DNA from: Polaromonas sp.
GTDB taxonomy: Bacteria > Pseudomonadota > Gammaproteobacteria > Burkholderiales > Burkholderiaceae
NCBI GenBank assembly: GCA_013823505.1
Contig: PNMH01000051.1
Span: 1-26,879 of the forward strand
Direction: 5' to 3'
DNA: 26,879 nt
In this document: in pieces, positions 1-10,906 of the stretch
Position numbering within the stretch: the first letter of the stretch is position 1
Layout: each line of letters begins with the position of its first letter
The notes under the pieces: generated by a model
What the model was told of the DNA's origin: nothing
The model's database searches: none
Seen by the model: the letters and a program-made list of their open reading frames with translations, nothing else
Position numbers and translations under genes: made by a program

Positions 1-665
1 CGGCGATGCGGTGCGGAGGCGCGCGGCTCCAGCAGCCGGGTGAGCTTCGCGTCGAGCGAGGTGATGGTCACGTACACCGCTGCCAGACCCTGCGCGGCCA
101 TGGGCGCGAGCAGGTCGATGTCGCGCTCCACGCCGCTGCCCTTGGTGACGATGGCCAGCGGGTGGCGTGTGTCGCTCAGCACCTGCAACACACCGCGCAT
201 GAGGCGCAGTTCGCGCTCGACAGGCTGGTAAGCGTCGGTCACGGTGCCGATGGCCAGCAGCTCGGGCACGTGGCGCGGGCTGGCCAGTTCGCGCTGGAGC
301 ACTTGCGCGATGTTGCGTTTGGCGATCAGCTTCGTTTCAAAGTCGATGCCCGGCGAGAGGTTGAGGTAACTGTGGCTGGGCCGCGCATAGCAGTACACGC
401 AGCCGTGCTCGCAGCCCCGGTACGGATTGAGTCCGAGGCGAAAGCCGATGTCGGGCGAGTCGTTGTGGGTGATGGCGCTCTTCGCGTCTTCAAAGCTCAC
501 CTCGGTGGCCGGCGGCGGCGCTTCGTCACGCGCCTGCACCGCATCGTCGAACGCGCCCCACCCATCGTCAAACGCTTCCCGGGCGTCGCGCTCGAAGCGG
601 TGCGGTTGGTGCTGGGCCAGGCCGCGACCCTTGATGGCCTGCAGCGGAATGTGGACAGTGGACAT
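1..665 (-). CDS. Radical SAM protein, PA0069/SplB-like family (partial, C-terminus beyond window)
   Basis: The frame runs from an ATG at 665 leftwards off the window edge and gives about 221 residues without a stop. It carries the radical SAM cluster motif CxxxCxxC (Cys85, Cys89, Cys92, in CEHGCVYCYA) preceded by an LGLNPYRG segment. This is the hallmark of the PA0069/Rv2578c group, which is distantly related to spore photoproduct lyase. The three cysteines would bind a 4Fe-4S cluster that cleaves S-adenosylmethionine; the substrate of this group is not known to me. The later stretch with TDAYQPVE and IVTKG fits the radical SAM barrel. The gene diverges from the ABC exporter operon across about 70 bases. 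No clear ribosome binding site precedes the ATG. The family call is firm, the function is open. Confidence 0.88.
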   Translation of the reverse strand, partial: MSTVHIPLQAIKGRGLAQHQPHRFERDAREAFDDGWGAFDDAVQARDEAPPPATEVSFEDAKSAITHNDSPDIGFRLGLNPYRGCEHGCVYCYARPSHSYLNLSPGIDFETKLIAKRNIAQVLQRELASPRHVPELLAIGTVTDAYQPVERELRLMRGVLQVLSDTRHPLAIVTKGSGVERDIDLLAPMAAQGLAAVYVTITSLDAKLTRLLEPRASAPHR

Positions 666-735
666 GGTTCAAACACTGTACACAGATACAGCCTAGAATC
701 CAGCCTCTTTTTCATCCACCCTCCGTGGAGATCCC

Positions 736-1697
<962 letters not shown>

Positions 1698-1701
<4 letters not shown>

Positions 1702-2468
1702 TGGGGTTGAACATTCACGCGGTGCGTGCGATCTACCAGTTCGAGATGAACCGCGCCCTGCGCACCTGGGCACAAAGCATCATCGCGCCGGTGCTCAGCA
1801 CCTCGCTGTACTTCATCGTCTTCGGCTCGGCCATCGGCTCGCGCATGGGCGACATCGACGGCGTGAGCTACGGCGCTTACATCATCCCGGGCCTGCTCAT
1901 GCTCTCGCTGCTGAGCGAAAGCATTTCCAACGCGGCCTTCGGCATCTACATGCCCAAATGGTCGGGCACCATCTACGAGCTGCTCAGCGCACCGGTGAAC
2001 TGGGTCGAGGTACTGCTGGGCTACGTGGGCGCGGCTGCCACCAAGAGCCTCACGCTGGGCCTGCTGATCCTGATCACAGCGCGCGTGTTTGTGCCCTATG
2101 AGGTGGCGCACCCGGTGTGGATGGTGGGCTTCCTCATCCTCACCGCCATCACCTTCTGCCTGTTCGGTTTCATCATCGGCCTGTGGGCCGACAGCTTCCA
2201 GAAACTGCAGGTGATTCCGCTGCTCATCATCACGCCGCTGACCTTTCTGGGCGGTGCGTTCTACAGCATCAACATGCTGCCACCGCTGTGGCAGACGGTG
2301 TCGCTTTTCAACCCCGTGGTCTACCTCATCAGCGGCCTGCGCTGGGCCTTCTACGGCGCGGCCGACGTGCACATCGCCGTGAGCACCGGCATGACGCTGG
2401 CGTTCATGTTCGCCTGCCTGGGCGTGGTGTGGTGGGTGTTCAAGACCGGCCACCGCATCCGCCGCTGA
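1698..2468 (+). CDS. ABC-2 type exporter permease (YadH-like)
   Basis: This 256-residue inner-membrane protein has about six hydrophobic segments (roughly 24-44, 59-78, 104-127, 138-164, 170-190, 226-248). It also has the ABC-2 family motif near the C-terminus ([15 protein letters not shown]). It overlaps the upstream ATPase gene by four bases, and the two should form a homodimeric-type exporter. Two ATG codons follow each other at 1698 and 1701; either could be the start. The length matches YadH (about 256 residues). The exported substrate is unknown. Confidence 0.92.
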
Positions 2469-2472
2469 CACC

Positions 2473-3192
2473 ATGGGCCGCCTGCACACCGAGCTTTCAC
2501 GCCTCTACCTCGGCCCAACGGTCGAGGGCGGGAACGCCGTTGACCAGTCGCGCCTGATCGACGCCCACGGCCTCACGCGCACCCTGGTGCTGGGTCTGGC
2601 GAGGCCCGCCGACTGGGACGCCATGAGCCGCGTGTGGCAAGGCGTGCAGGCCGACCTGGAGCTGCCCGCGCCGGCCATCGCCGTGTGTGGTGCCGACGGC
2701 TACCAGCTGTGGTTCTCGCTCGCGCAACCGGTGCCGGTGGCGCAGGCGCAAGCGATCCTGGAGCTGCTTCGCTCGCGCTACCTCGGTGCTGTGGCGCACC
2801 GGCGCGTCACGCTCTCGCCCACGCAGACAGGACACACACGCCTGGTGCCGGCGCTGCAAACCGACACGGGCCAATGGTCTGCGTTCGTGAGCTCCGACCT
2901 GGCGGCCGTGTTCGCCGACGACCCGTCGCTGGACTTGCCGCCCGGCGAGGACAACCAGGCCGACCTGTTGTCGCGTCTCAAAAGCATCCAGCCCGCCGAG
3001 CTGGAGGCAGCGCTGCAGCGTTTGCAGCCCGAAGAAGCTTTGCCGCCCGCCAGCGCTCCATCGGCAGAGACCCGCCTCACACCCCAAGATCCGCGCAGCT
3101 TTTTGCTGGCCGTGATGAACGACACCGCCGTGCCCATGGCGCTGCGCATCGAGGCCGCCAAGGCGCTGCTGCCCGGCTCACAGCCCCGTTGA
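2473..3192 (+). CDS. Unrecognised 239-aa protein in the ABC exporter operon
   Basis: The gene starts four bases after the permease stop and is therefore probably part of the same operon. The protein is soluble, with no signal peptide or membrane segment. The middle (about residues 70-140) shows a strand-like IAVCGADGYQLWFSL, a helix, then RVTLSP and QWSAFVSSDLA. This order loosely recalls the core of archaeo-eukaryotic-primase-like folds (GxHxWF then R-P-G-T), but the catalytic His is Gln here and no DxD pair is clear. The C-terminal 30 residues (PRSFLLAVMNDTAVPMALR followed by IEAAKALLP) form a distinct conserved-looking helical module. Function is unknown; no family is assigned with confidence. 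Confidence 0.8.
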   Translation: MGRLHTELSRLYLGPTVEGGNAVDQSRLIDAHGLTRTLVLGLARPADWDAMSRVWQGVQADLELPAPAIAVCGADGYQLWFSLAQPVPVAQAQAILELLRSRYLGAVAHRRVTLSPTQTGHTRLVPALQTDTGQWSAFVSSDLAAVFADDPSLDLPPGEDNQADLLSRLKSIQPAELEAALQRLQPEEALPPASAPSAETRLTPQDPRSFLLAVMNDTAVPMALRIEAAKALLPGSQPR

Positions 3193-3243
3193 ACCGGAGG
3201 GCCCATCGGCCCGGTGGCTATGGGTTTCATTGGGAGAATTGCA

Positions 3244-5501
<2,258 letters not shown>

Positions 5502-5553
5502 TTCCGTCACACAGGGCCAGCATCGCCTGATCTGCGCCCTGCCCTGCACCCCG

Positions 5554-5595
5554 AGCCCGGCTCCGGAACCTGTTCTGGCGCTGGGCTTATTTTTT
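5554..5595 (+). terminator. Rho-independent terminator of katG
   Basis: The arms at 5554-5569 and 5572-5587 pair at 13 Watson-Crick and 2 G-T positions out of 16, and are followed by TATTTTTT. The right arm and T-tract overlap the last codons of the DUF2894-type gene on the other strand. On the minus strand there is no T-run, so it acts only for katG. Confidence 0.85.
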
Positions 5596-6081
5596 GGTGC
5601 GCGCCGGTTTGGGTTTGGCAGCGGGCGGCTTGGCGCGGCTTTGCGACTGCGCCTGCTCCAGCCACAACAGCGTGTCGGCGTGCGACAGAAAGCGCCGCAG
5701 GTAGTCGGGCGACAGGTCGCGCATCAAGGCCAGCGTGCGCAGCACCAGCCGGTGGGAATTGAGCGGGCCGGCATTCTCGGGGCCCTGCTCCACGGCCTGG
5801 GTCACCTCGTCTTCGGCGCAGATGCGCGACCAGGTGTCACGGAAGCTCTGGGCGCTGCGCAGTTCGCGGCCCGGCGGCGCGGTGGCGGCGATGTCGCGGT
5901 TGAGTTGTGCCAGCGGCGAAGGTGCGCGGGTGCGGGGAACCTGGGTGGTCGACCCGACATCGGCCTGCTCAGGCCAGGCCTGTTGCAGGCGAGCCTGCAG
6001 CACGCGCTGCACCGCCTCGGGCGCGCTCTGCAGGCGGCGCGAGAGTGCCGCCACATAGTGGACTTGCACCGGATCACTCAC
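5587..6081 (-). CDS. DUF2894-type protein, last gene of the MotA/MotB-like operon
   Basis: This is a 164-residue soluble protein. The start chosen is the GTG at 6081 (VSDPVQVHYVAAL), which overlaps the preceding gene by eight bases; the 40 residues in frame upstream are Arg/Pro-rich read-through of the neighbour and unlikely to be real. It is largely helical, with LSRRLQSAPEAVQRVLQARL near the N-terminus, a conserved-looking core around ELRSAQSFRDTWSRI and LRDLSPDYLRRFLSHADTL, and a Lys/Pro/Ala-rich tail ending in KPKPARTKK. From memory this matches proteins named DUF2894, found in Burkholderiales beside the other three genes of this operon. No function is known. Cytoplasmic location is inferred from the lack of a signal peptide. 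Confidence 0.82.
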   Translation of the reverse strand: MSDPVQVHYVAALSRRLQSAPEAVQRVLQARLQQAWPEQADVGSTTQVPRTRAPSPLAQLNRDIAATAPPGRELRSAQSFRDTWSRICAEDEVTQAVEQGPENAGPLNSHRLVLRTLALMRDLSPDYLRRFLSHADTLLWLEQAQSQSRAKPPAAKPKPARTKK

Positions 6082-6748
6082 GCGTTGCTGCCTTGGTCGT
6101 GCTCGTCGATGGACTGGCCTTGGGCACCGGGGCCATCTCGACCCGGCGGTTGAGCGCGCGGCCCTTCTCGTCGGTGTTGGACGCCACGGGTTGCTCCGCA
6201 CCGAAAGCGGCGCTGAACACGCGCTGCGGCGGCATGCCTTCCTGGATCAAGGCGCGGGTCACGGTGAGCGCGCGCTGCGCCGAGAGTTCGAGGTTGTCGG
6301 CGTAACGCTGGTTGTTCGCCTGCACCGGTCGGTCGTCGGTGAAGCCGCTGACCATCAGCATCTCGTCGCGCTCGCCCAGGTACACCTGCAGCGGCGGCAC
6401 CAGGCTCTTGAGCACTTGGCGGCCTTCGGGACGCAGCTCGTCGGAGTTCAGCGGAAACAGCACGCTGCCACTGATGCCGATGCGGCCGTTGTCCAGCGTC
6501 ACACGGCCGGTCTGCAGCGGAATGGCCAGCGCCTTTTCCAGTGCCATGCGGCGGGCCTCTTCCTGCTGGCGTTTCTGCACTTCCGACTGCAGGCTCGCCA
6601 CCAGGTCCATCTGCACCACCAGCACACCGATGAGAATGAGCACGAAGGCGCCCACCAAGCCGGCCATGAGGTCGCCGAACACGGCCCAGACGGGGGCGCT
6701 CTGTTCGTCCGCACCGTCTTCCATGGTGTCGTCCAGCCCGGTCATCAC
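6074..6748 (-). CDS. MotB/OmpA-family membrane protein (ZorB-like stator subunit)
   Basis: This 224-residue protein has a short cytoplasmic N-terminus, one membrane helix at about 20-47 (VWAVFGDLMAGLVGAF onward) and a periplasmic OmpA-like domain at about 90-210. Asp26 in FGDLMAGL sits where MotB has its proton-carrying Asp (WxxxFxDLM). The OmpA part keeps the peptidoglycan-binding pattern: GFTDDRP, N-LELSAQRA and GRALNRRVE. Peptidoglycan anchoring of a proton-driven stator is the expected role. The start is GTG 6748 or the adjacent ATG 6745, which overlaps the upstream stop as TGATG; the GGAG spacing slightly favours GTG. It differs from flagellar MotB by its small size and by its partner's long tail. 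Confidence 0.9.
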   Translation of the reverse strand: MMTGLDDTMEDGADEQSAPVWAVFGDLMAGLVGAFVLILIGVLVVQMDLVASLQSEVQKRQQEEARRMALEKALAIPLQTGRVTLDNGRIGISGSVLFPLNSDELRPEGRQVLKSLVPPLQVYLGERDEMLMVSGFTDDRPVQANNQRYADNLELSAQRALTVTRALIQEGMPPQRVFSAAFGAEQPVASNTDEKGRALNRRVEMAPVPKASPSTSTTKAATRE

Positions 6749-8667
6749 GCAGCGCTCTCCGCCGTGCGCTGCTGGTCGCTGCGCAGGCGTCGCAGGTCGT
6801 CCACGATGCCTTGCTGCGAGCTGATGCTCAGGTCGATCACCTCGCGCGCCTGCGCCACGTAGTAAGCCAGCTGCTCGTCGCTGCGCTGCATCGACTGGCC
6901 CACCGCACTTTCAATGCGCTGCAGGCTGTCGATGAGTTTTTCGTTGGTGGCGGCAAACAGCTGCACACCGTGGCCAAAGGCCTCGCCCAGCGCGGCCAAC
7001 TCGATGGCGCTGCCGCTGACCTGCGCGGCCACGTCTTCGCTGCGGTGGGCTTGTGCGCCCACGGTCTCGGCGAACTGGCGGCCCACCTGGTCGAGCACGC
7101 TGCTGGCGGATGTGACCAGCGATTCGATGGCTGCGCGCTGCTCGCCCGTGGCTTGCTGCACCGTCTGCAGCAGGCTGCCGATGTTGTTCATCAGGGTGGT
7201 GCGCTCCTGCAACGCGAGGTTGTCGCGTTCGCCCAGTTGCGTGGTTTCGCGGCGCAGTTGCGCCATCACCTCGGCGGCGGCTTTGGGCGCTTGCGAGGCG
7301 GCGTCCATCAGGCGCGCCATCGGCGCTTCGATCGCGGTGCCGAGTGCGGTCAGGTGCGTGCTCACCTGGGTGTTGAGCGAGGCCTGCAACTCGGCCAGAC
7401 GCTGCACCGCGGCCTCGCTGCGCGCGGCTTCTTCGCCGCGCAGGGTGGCCAGCTCGTCGCGCCAGCGGGTGGCGGTCTGCTCCAGCGTCTGGCCCACGGC
7501 CTGCTGCTGCGCCAGGGTTTGTGCGCCGAGTTGTTGCCACTCGGTTTGCAAGGTGGTGGCCATGGCCTGCAAGGACCGGGTCCAGGCGGCCTGGCGCTGT
7601 TGTTCCTGGGCACTCTGTTCGGCCTGTGCTCGGGCGGCGGTGTCCTGCACGCCGGTGATGAGCGCGGCTGAGCGCTGTTCAAACGCACCGAAGAGCCCCT
7701 GCATTTGCGTGTCCACTGCAGCATGCACGCGCTCGTGCAGGCGGGTGGACTCGGCCGCGATCGCGGTCATGGCGTTGGCCACCACCGGCTGCAGCGTCTC
7801 GCCCGCGATGCGCGCACTGGCAGAGAGGCTGTCGCTGAGCGAACGCGCCACCGATTGGCCGAGTGCCTGGTAGGCCGTGGTCGTTTCGCGGTGAAACGCC
7901 TCCTGGCGCGCCAGCAACTGCTCGTCCAGCTGCTGGCCGCGCCGCTCCATCTGCTCCATCAGGGCCTGCAGCTGGTTCACCACGGCGGGCAATGCGCCAG
8001 CCTGCTGCTGCAGCGCCTTGAAGGCTTCATTGCGCTGGTGTGCGAGCGAAAACGGGCGGAACACCGTGGCGATCTGTGCCTCGAGTTCGCGCACCACCTG
8101 CAGTCGCTCGCGCCGGCTCACAGCCGACATGAGGCCCAGCATGGCCGAGGTGGCCACGCCCACCACCGAGGTGCCAAACGCCAGACCCAGGCCCTTGATG
8201 GGTTCGGCCAGCGCGGAGCGGATGGCCTGCAGATCGGCCGTGCCCTCCAGCGTGAACACGGCACCGCGAAAGGTGACCACCAGACCCAGGAAGGTGCCGA
8301 GCATGCCCAGCATCACGAGCAGACCGATCAGGTACGGCGTGAGCGTCAGGCCCGGCAAGGCGCCGCGCTCCCCTTCGATGCGGGCACGCACAGGACCCTG
8401 CAGCGCGGGCGGCACGTGGCTGAGCCAGTCGCCCAACTGCGCCAGCGGCTGCGGCACCTCGGCCAAGGCCTGGCCCAGCGCGGTGGTGAGCGCCGAGTAG
8501 CGCCGAATCTCCTGCGCACCCAGCAGGTAGGTGGCGCCGATGGCCAACGTCATGGCCAGCGCGATGGCGCTGGTGCCGACGAAGCCCCAGCCGACCCAGA
8601 CCACGGCGATGAGGCCCAGGGCGAAGGCGCCGAAAACAAGGAGGCGGTTCACAGTGTTCGAATTCAT
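6745..8667 (-). CDS. MotA/TolQ/ExbB-like membrane protein with long helical tail (DUF802 type, ZorA-like)
   Basis: This 640-residue protein has four predicted membrane helices (about 8-29, 31-50, 109-133, 158-183). The last two carry the MotA/TolQ/ExbB channel pattern: LGTFLGLVVTF at 123-133 and GLAFGTSVVGVATSAMLG at 161-178, with Thr125 and Thr166 facing a likely ion path. After residue 190 comes about 450 residues of almost purely helical, Gln/Ala/Glu-rich sequence with heptad character and no proline-rich breaks, expected to project into the cytoplasm as a long coiled-coil tube. From memory, such Burkholderiales proteins are annotated DUF802, a repeat within the tail. The start overlaps the upstream gene as ATGA (8664-8667). 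The combination with the next gene matches the ZorA/ZorB architecture of the Zorya defence systems, but identity to ZorA is not shown. Confidence 0.88.
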   Translation of the reverse strand: MNSNTVNRLLVFGAFALGLIAVVWVGWGFVGTSAIALAMTLAIGATYLLGAQEIRRYSALTTALGQALAEVPQPLAQLGDWLSHVPPALQGPVRARIEGERGALPGLTLTPYLIGLLVMLGMLGTFLGLVVTFRGAVFTLEGTADLQAIRSALAEPIKGLGLAFGTSVVGVATSAMLGLMSAVSRRERLQVVRELEAQIATVFRPFSLAHQRNEAFKALQQQAGALPAVVNQLQALMEQMERRGQQLDEQLLARQEAFHRETTTAYQALGQSVARSLSDSLSASARIAGETLQPVVANAMTAIAAESTRLHERVHAAVDTQMQGLFGAFEQRSAALITGVQDTAARAQAEQSAQEQQRQAAWTRSLQAMATTLQTEWQQLGAQTLAQQQAVGQTLEQTATRWRDELATLRGEEAARSEAAVQRLAELQASLNTQVSTHLTALGTAIEAPMARLMDAASQAPKAAAEVMAQLRRETTQLGERDNLALQERTTLMNNIGSLLQTVQQATGEQRAAIESLVTSASSVLDQVGRQFAETVGAQAHRSEDVAAQVSGSAIELAALGEAFGHGVQLFAATNEKLIDSLQRIESAVGQSMQRSDEQLAYYVAQAREVIDLSISSQQGIVDDLRRLRSDQQRTAESAA

Positions 8668-9332
8668 GGGTGTTGTTTCACTTCCTGGCTGAGGGCCTCG
8701 ACCATGCCGACCACGGGCTGCAGCCGCAGGTCCAGCTCGGCCAGCAGCGTTTGCTGCAGCTCGTGTTCAAACAGCGGCTGCCAGCCGCCGGGGTGGGATT
8801 GGCGCAGGTCTGCAAAACGCGCCTTGAGAAAGCTGGGAACGGTGGCCAGCAGCCGCTGTTCGCGCCCGCCCAGCATGGGTTCAATCGCGGCGTCGAGCGC
8901 GGCCAGTTGCGCCAGGCGCGCGGAGGTCAACGACAAGGTTTTGCGCACATGGCCGCGCAGCGCTTCGATGCTCATCTCCATGCGGCGCTGCTGCTCCAGG
9001 CAGCGCTGGTGGTGCGGTGCAAAGCCGGCGTCGGTGTCGTCGGTGCCCTCATCGCCCGGCTCCAGCGGTGGGCTGGTGATGGCCTGGCTCAGCGTGGCGC
9101 GCACGCGTTGCAACTCGGCCTGCACGCTGAGGGCAGCGGCCGGCACGGCGGGGCGCCGGGCACGCGCCACGGCGGGCAGGGCCTGGTGGAGCGAACTCAG
9201 CGCGATGGCGTCGGCCACGTTGAACCACTGGCTCAGGCGCTCGGCCAGATCCTGGCGCGGCGCGTCCGCGGGCGCGGCCTGCCAGCCGGCGAGCTGGCGC
9301 ACCAAGGCTGAGCGGTTGAAGTTGCTGCGCAA
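8664..9332 (-). CDS. DUF3348-type protein, first gene of the MotA/MotB-like operon
   Basis: This is a 222-residue, mostly helical soluble protein. It begins NFNRSALVRQLAGW and continues DLAERLSQWFNVADAIALSS, a pattern I recall from DUF3348 proteins that precede DUF802 genes in Burkholderiales. The middle has a Glu/Asp-rich linker (about 90-105); the C-terminal half is amphipathic helix with FLKARFADLRQ and a final LSQEVKQHP. The start is TTG 9332, supported by AAGGA nine bases upstream at about 9342-9346. An ATG at 9340 lies in another frame. The stop overlaps the next start by four bases. Function is unknown; its place at the head of the operon suggests a cytoplasmic partner of the long-tailed membrane protein. 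Confidence 0.82.
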   Translation of the reverse strand: MRSNFNRSALVRQLAGWQAAPADAPRQDLAERLSQWFNVADAIALSSLHQALPAVARARRPAVPAAALSVQAELQRVRATLSQAITSPPLEPGDEGTDDTDAGFAPHHQRCLEQQRRMEMSIEALRGHVRKTLSLTSARLAQLAALDAAIEPMLGGREQRLLATVPSFLKARFADLRQSHPGGWQPLFEHELQQTLLAELDLRLQPVVGMVEALSQEVKQHP

Positions 9333-9469
9333 AAAAGCATTCCTTGGCGCCCCGCGGGCGCAATCGGCATCAAGAACAGGGTGGGTTGCCGACTTGTCGG
9401 GGCGTGCACGCCCGTCAGCGGTGGCCAGGCGGGAGAACCCGTGGCCAAGGCGACATTAGAAACGATCCG

Positions 9470-9497
9470 CCGGGCCGACTTGTAACTGCCGGCCCGG
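9470..9497 (-). terminator. Possible terminator after the glycerate kinase gene
   Basis: A perfect 8-bp inverted repeat (CCGGGCCG / CGGCCCGG, 12-base loop) lies 13 bases past the glycerate kinase stop. Read on the minus strand it is followed only by a weak T-rich stretch (GTTTCTA). It may end the glyoxylate operon before the DUF3348 operon begins. The stretch 9333-9469 holds no gene and no promoter I could recognise by eye. Confidence 0.4.
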
Positions 9498-9509
9498 GGC
9501 GGGCGGACC

Positions 9510-10835
9510 TCAGAGCACCAGCACGGCGCGGAAATCGTTCACGTTGGTGTGCGTGGGCCCGGTGACCACCAGGTCGCCCAGTGGCTGGAAATAGCCGTAG
9601 GCGTCGTTGCGCGCGAGGTGGTCGGTGACCTTGAGGCCCTGCGCTGCGGCGCGGGCCAGGGTGTCGGGCGTGACGAGCGCACCGGCGTTGTCTTCCATGC
9701 CGTCGATGCCGTCGGTGTCGGCGGCCAGCGCCCACACACCGGCGATGCCGTTCAAGGCTTGCGCCATGCCCAGACAGAACTCGCCCGCCCGGCCGCCCTT
9801 GCCCTTGGCCTGACCTTCCACACGGGGACGTACCGTGACGGTGGTTTCTCCACCGCTGAGGATCACGCACGGCGTCTTGAAATCGCTGCGGCCCAGCGCG
9901 GCCGAGCGCGCCAGCGCGGCGTGCACCTTGCCCACCTCGCGCGACTCGCCTTCGATCTCGTCGCTGAGCACGTAGGTGTTGAGCCCGATGGCGCGCGCCG
10001 CGGCGGCCGCCGCCTCCAGGCTTTGCTGCGGCGTGGCGATCAGGTGCACCTCGTGGCCTTGCAGACGCGCATCACCCGGCTTGGGCGTTTCGAGTTCACC
10101 GCGCTCCAGCTGCGCGCGCACGGCCGGCGGAACGTCGATGCCGTAGCGCTGCAGGATGTCGAGTGCGTCGGCGCAAGTGGTCGCGTCGGCCACGGTGGGG
10201 CCGCTGGCGATCACGCTCACGTCGTCACCCGGCACGTCACTGATGGTGATGGTGACCACACGCGCCGGCGCACAGCCCGCAGCGAGCCGCCCGCCCTTGA
10301 TGCGCGAGAGGTGCTTGCGCACGGTGTTCATTTCCAGGATGTTCGCGCCGCTGTTGAGCAGCTCGCGGTTGATGCGCTGTTTGTCTTCGAGCGTGAGGCC
10401 GTCGGCCGGCAAGGTGAGCAGCGAGGAGCCCCCGCCCGAGATGAGGCAGAGCACCAGGTCGTCCGCCGTGAGACCCTGGGTGAGCTGCAGGATGCGCTGA
10501 GCGGCGGCCAGACCCGCGGCGTCGGGCACCGGGTGTGAAGCTTCCACCACCTCGATGCGGTCCTTCAAACCCGCCGGGCGCGGCGGCGTGTGGTCGTAGC
10601 GCGTGACCACCAGGCCGGAAATGGGCGCGTCGGCCGGCCACAGGGCTTCCACCGCCTGCGCCATGGCGCCACCGGCCTTGCCGGCGCCAATGACCACGGT
10701 GCGGCCCTTGGGCGGCGGTGGCAGGAAAGCGGCCGTGTTGTGCAGCGGCAGCGCGCGCTGCACCGCCACATCAAACAGATGGCGCAGCAGGGCGCGCGGG
10801 TCGTTCAGGCTGGGGGATGGGGTCGTGTTGGGCAT
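9510..10835 (-). CDS. ttuD: Glycerate 2-kinase, MOFRL family (TtuD/GckA-like)
   Basis: This 441-residue enzyme would phosphorylate D-glycerate, giving 2-phosphoglycerate and linking the glycerate pathway to glycolysis. The N-terminal DUF4147 domain has a nucleotide-binding VVIGAGKAGGAMA segment at about 47-59 and the signature ISGGGSSLL at about 133-141. The C-terminal MOFRL domain is seen in LSGGETTVTVR, ADTDGIDGMEDNAGA and the final GPTHTNVNDFRAVLVL. Older annotations call the same family hydroxypyruvate reductase; the operon context supports glycerate kinase. It is the last gene of the gcl operon, separated from the reductase gene by a REP-like hairpin. The ATG at 10835 is preceded by a G-rich stretch that can serve as ribosome binding site. 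Confidence 0.92.
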   Translation of the reverse strand: MPNTTPSPSLNDPRALLRHLFDVAVQRALPLHNTAAFLPPPPKGRTVVIGAGKAGGAMAQAVEALWPADAPISGLVVTRYDHTPPRPAGLKDRIEVVEASHPVPDAAGLAAAQRILQLTQGLTADDLVLCLISGGGSSLLTLPADGLTLEDKQRINRELLNSGANILEMNTVRKHLSRIKGGRLAAGCAPARVVTITISDVPGDDVSVIASGPTVADATTCADALDILQRYGIDVPPAVRAQLERGELETPKPGDARLQGHEVHLIATPQQSLEAAAAAARAIGLNTYVLSDEIEGESREVGKVHAALARSAALGRSDFKTPCVILSGGETTVTVRPRVEGQAKGKGGRAGEFCLGMAQALNGIAGVWALAADTDGIDGMEDNAGALVTPDTLARAAAQGLKVTDHLARNDAYGYFQPLGDLVVTGPTHTNVNDFRAVLVL

Positions 10836-10871
10836 GGGGGGAGTTTAGAGAATGCAGACCCTCACCCCAAG

Positions 10872-10893
10872 CCGCTCCCGCCAGCGGGAGCGG
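10872..10893. repeat. REP-like palindromic hairpin between glxR and ttuD
   Basis: There are perfect 10-bp arms, CCGCTCCCGC and GCGGGAGCGG, with a CA loop. They are preceded by CCCTCACCCCAAG, which is the usual flank of a widespread proteobacterial intergenic repeat. It lies in the 71-base gap inside the operon and may dampen or process the transcript between the two genes. There is no T-tract on either strand. Confidence 0.65.
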
Positions 10894-10906
10894 GGGCATA
10901 TGCACT

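Noticed and set aside
3193..3215. GC-rich hairpin after the 239-aa protein gene as a terminator
   Set aside because: The short imperfect arms are not followed by a T-tract, so it is too weak to call.
5587..9332. A complete Zorya defence system
   Set aside because: Only ZorA/ZorB-like architecture is present. No helicase (ZorD), nuclease (ZorE) or recognisable ZorC is in the operon or window, so the Zorya name is not assigned.
7705..9459. 584-aa open frame on the plus strand across the MotA-like and DUF3348 genes
   Set aside because: Its composition (Arg, His, Gln, Ala runs) is that of a shadow frame. The minus-strand genes have overlapping starts and stops and recognisable domains.
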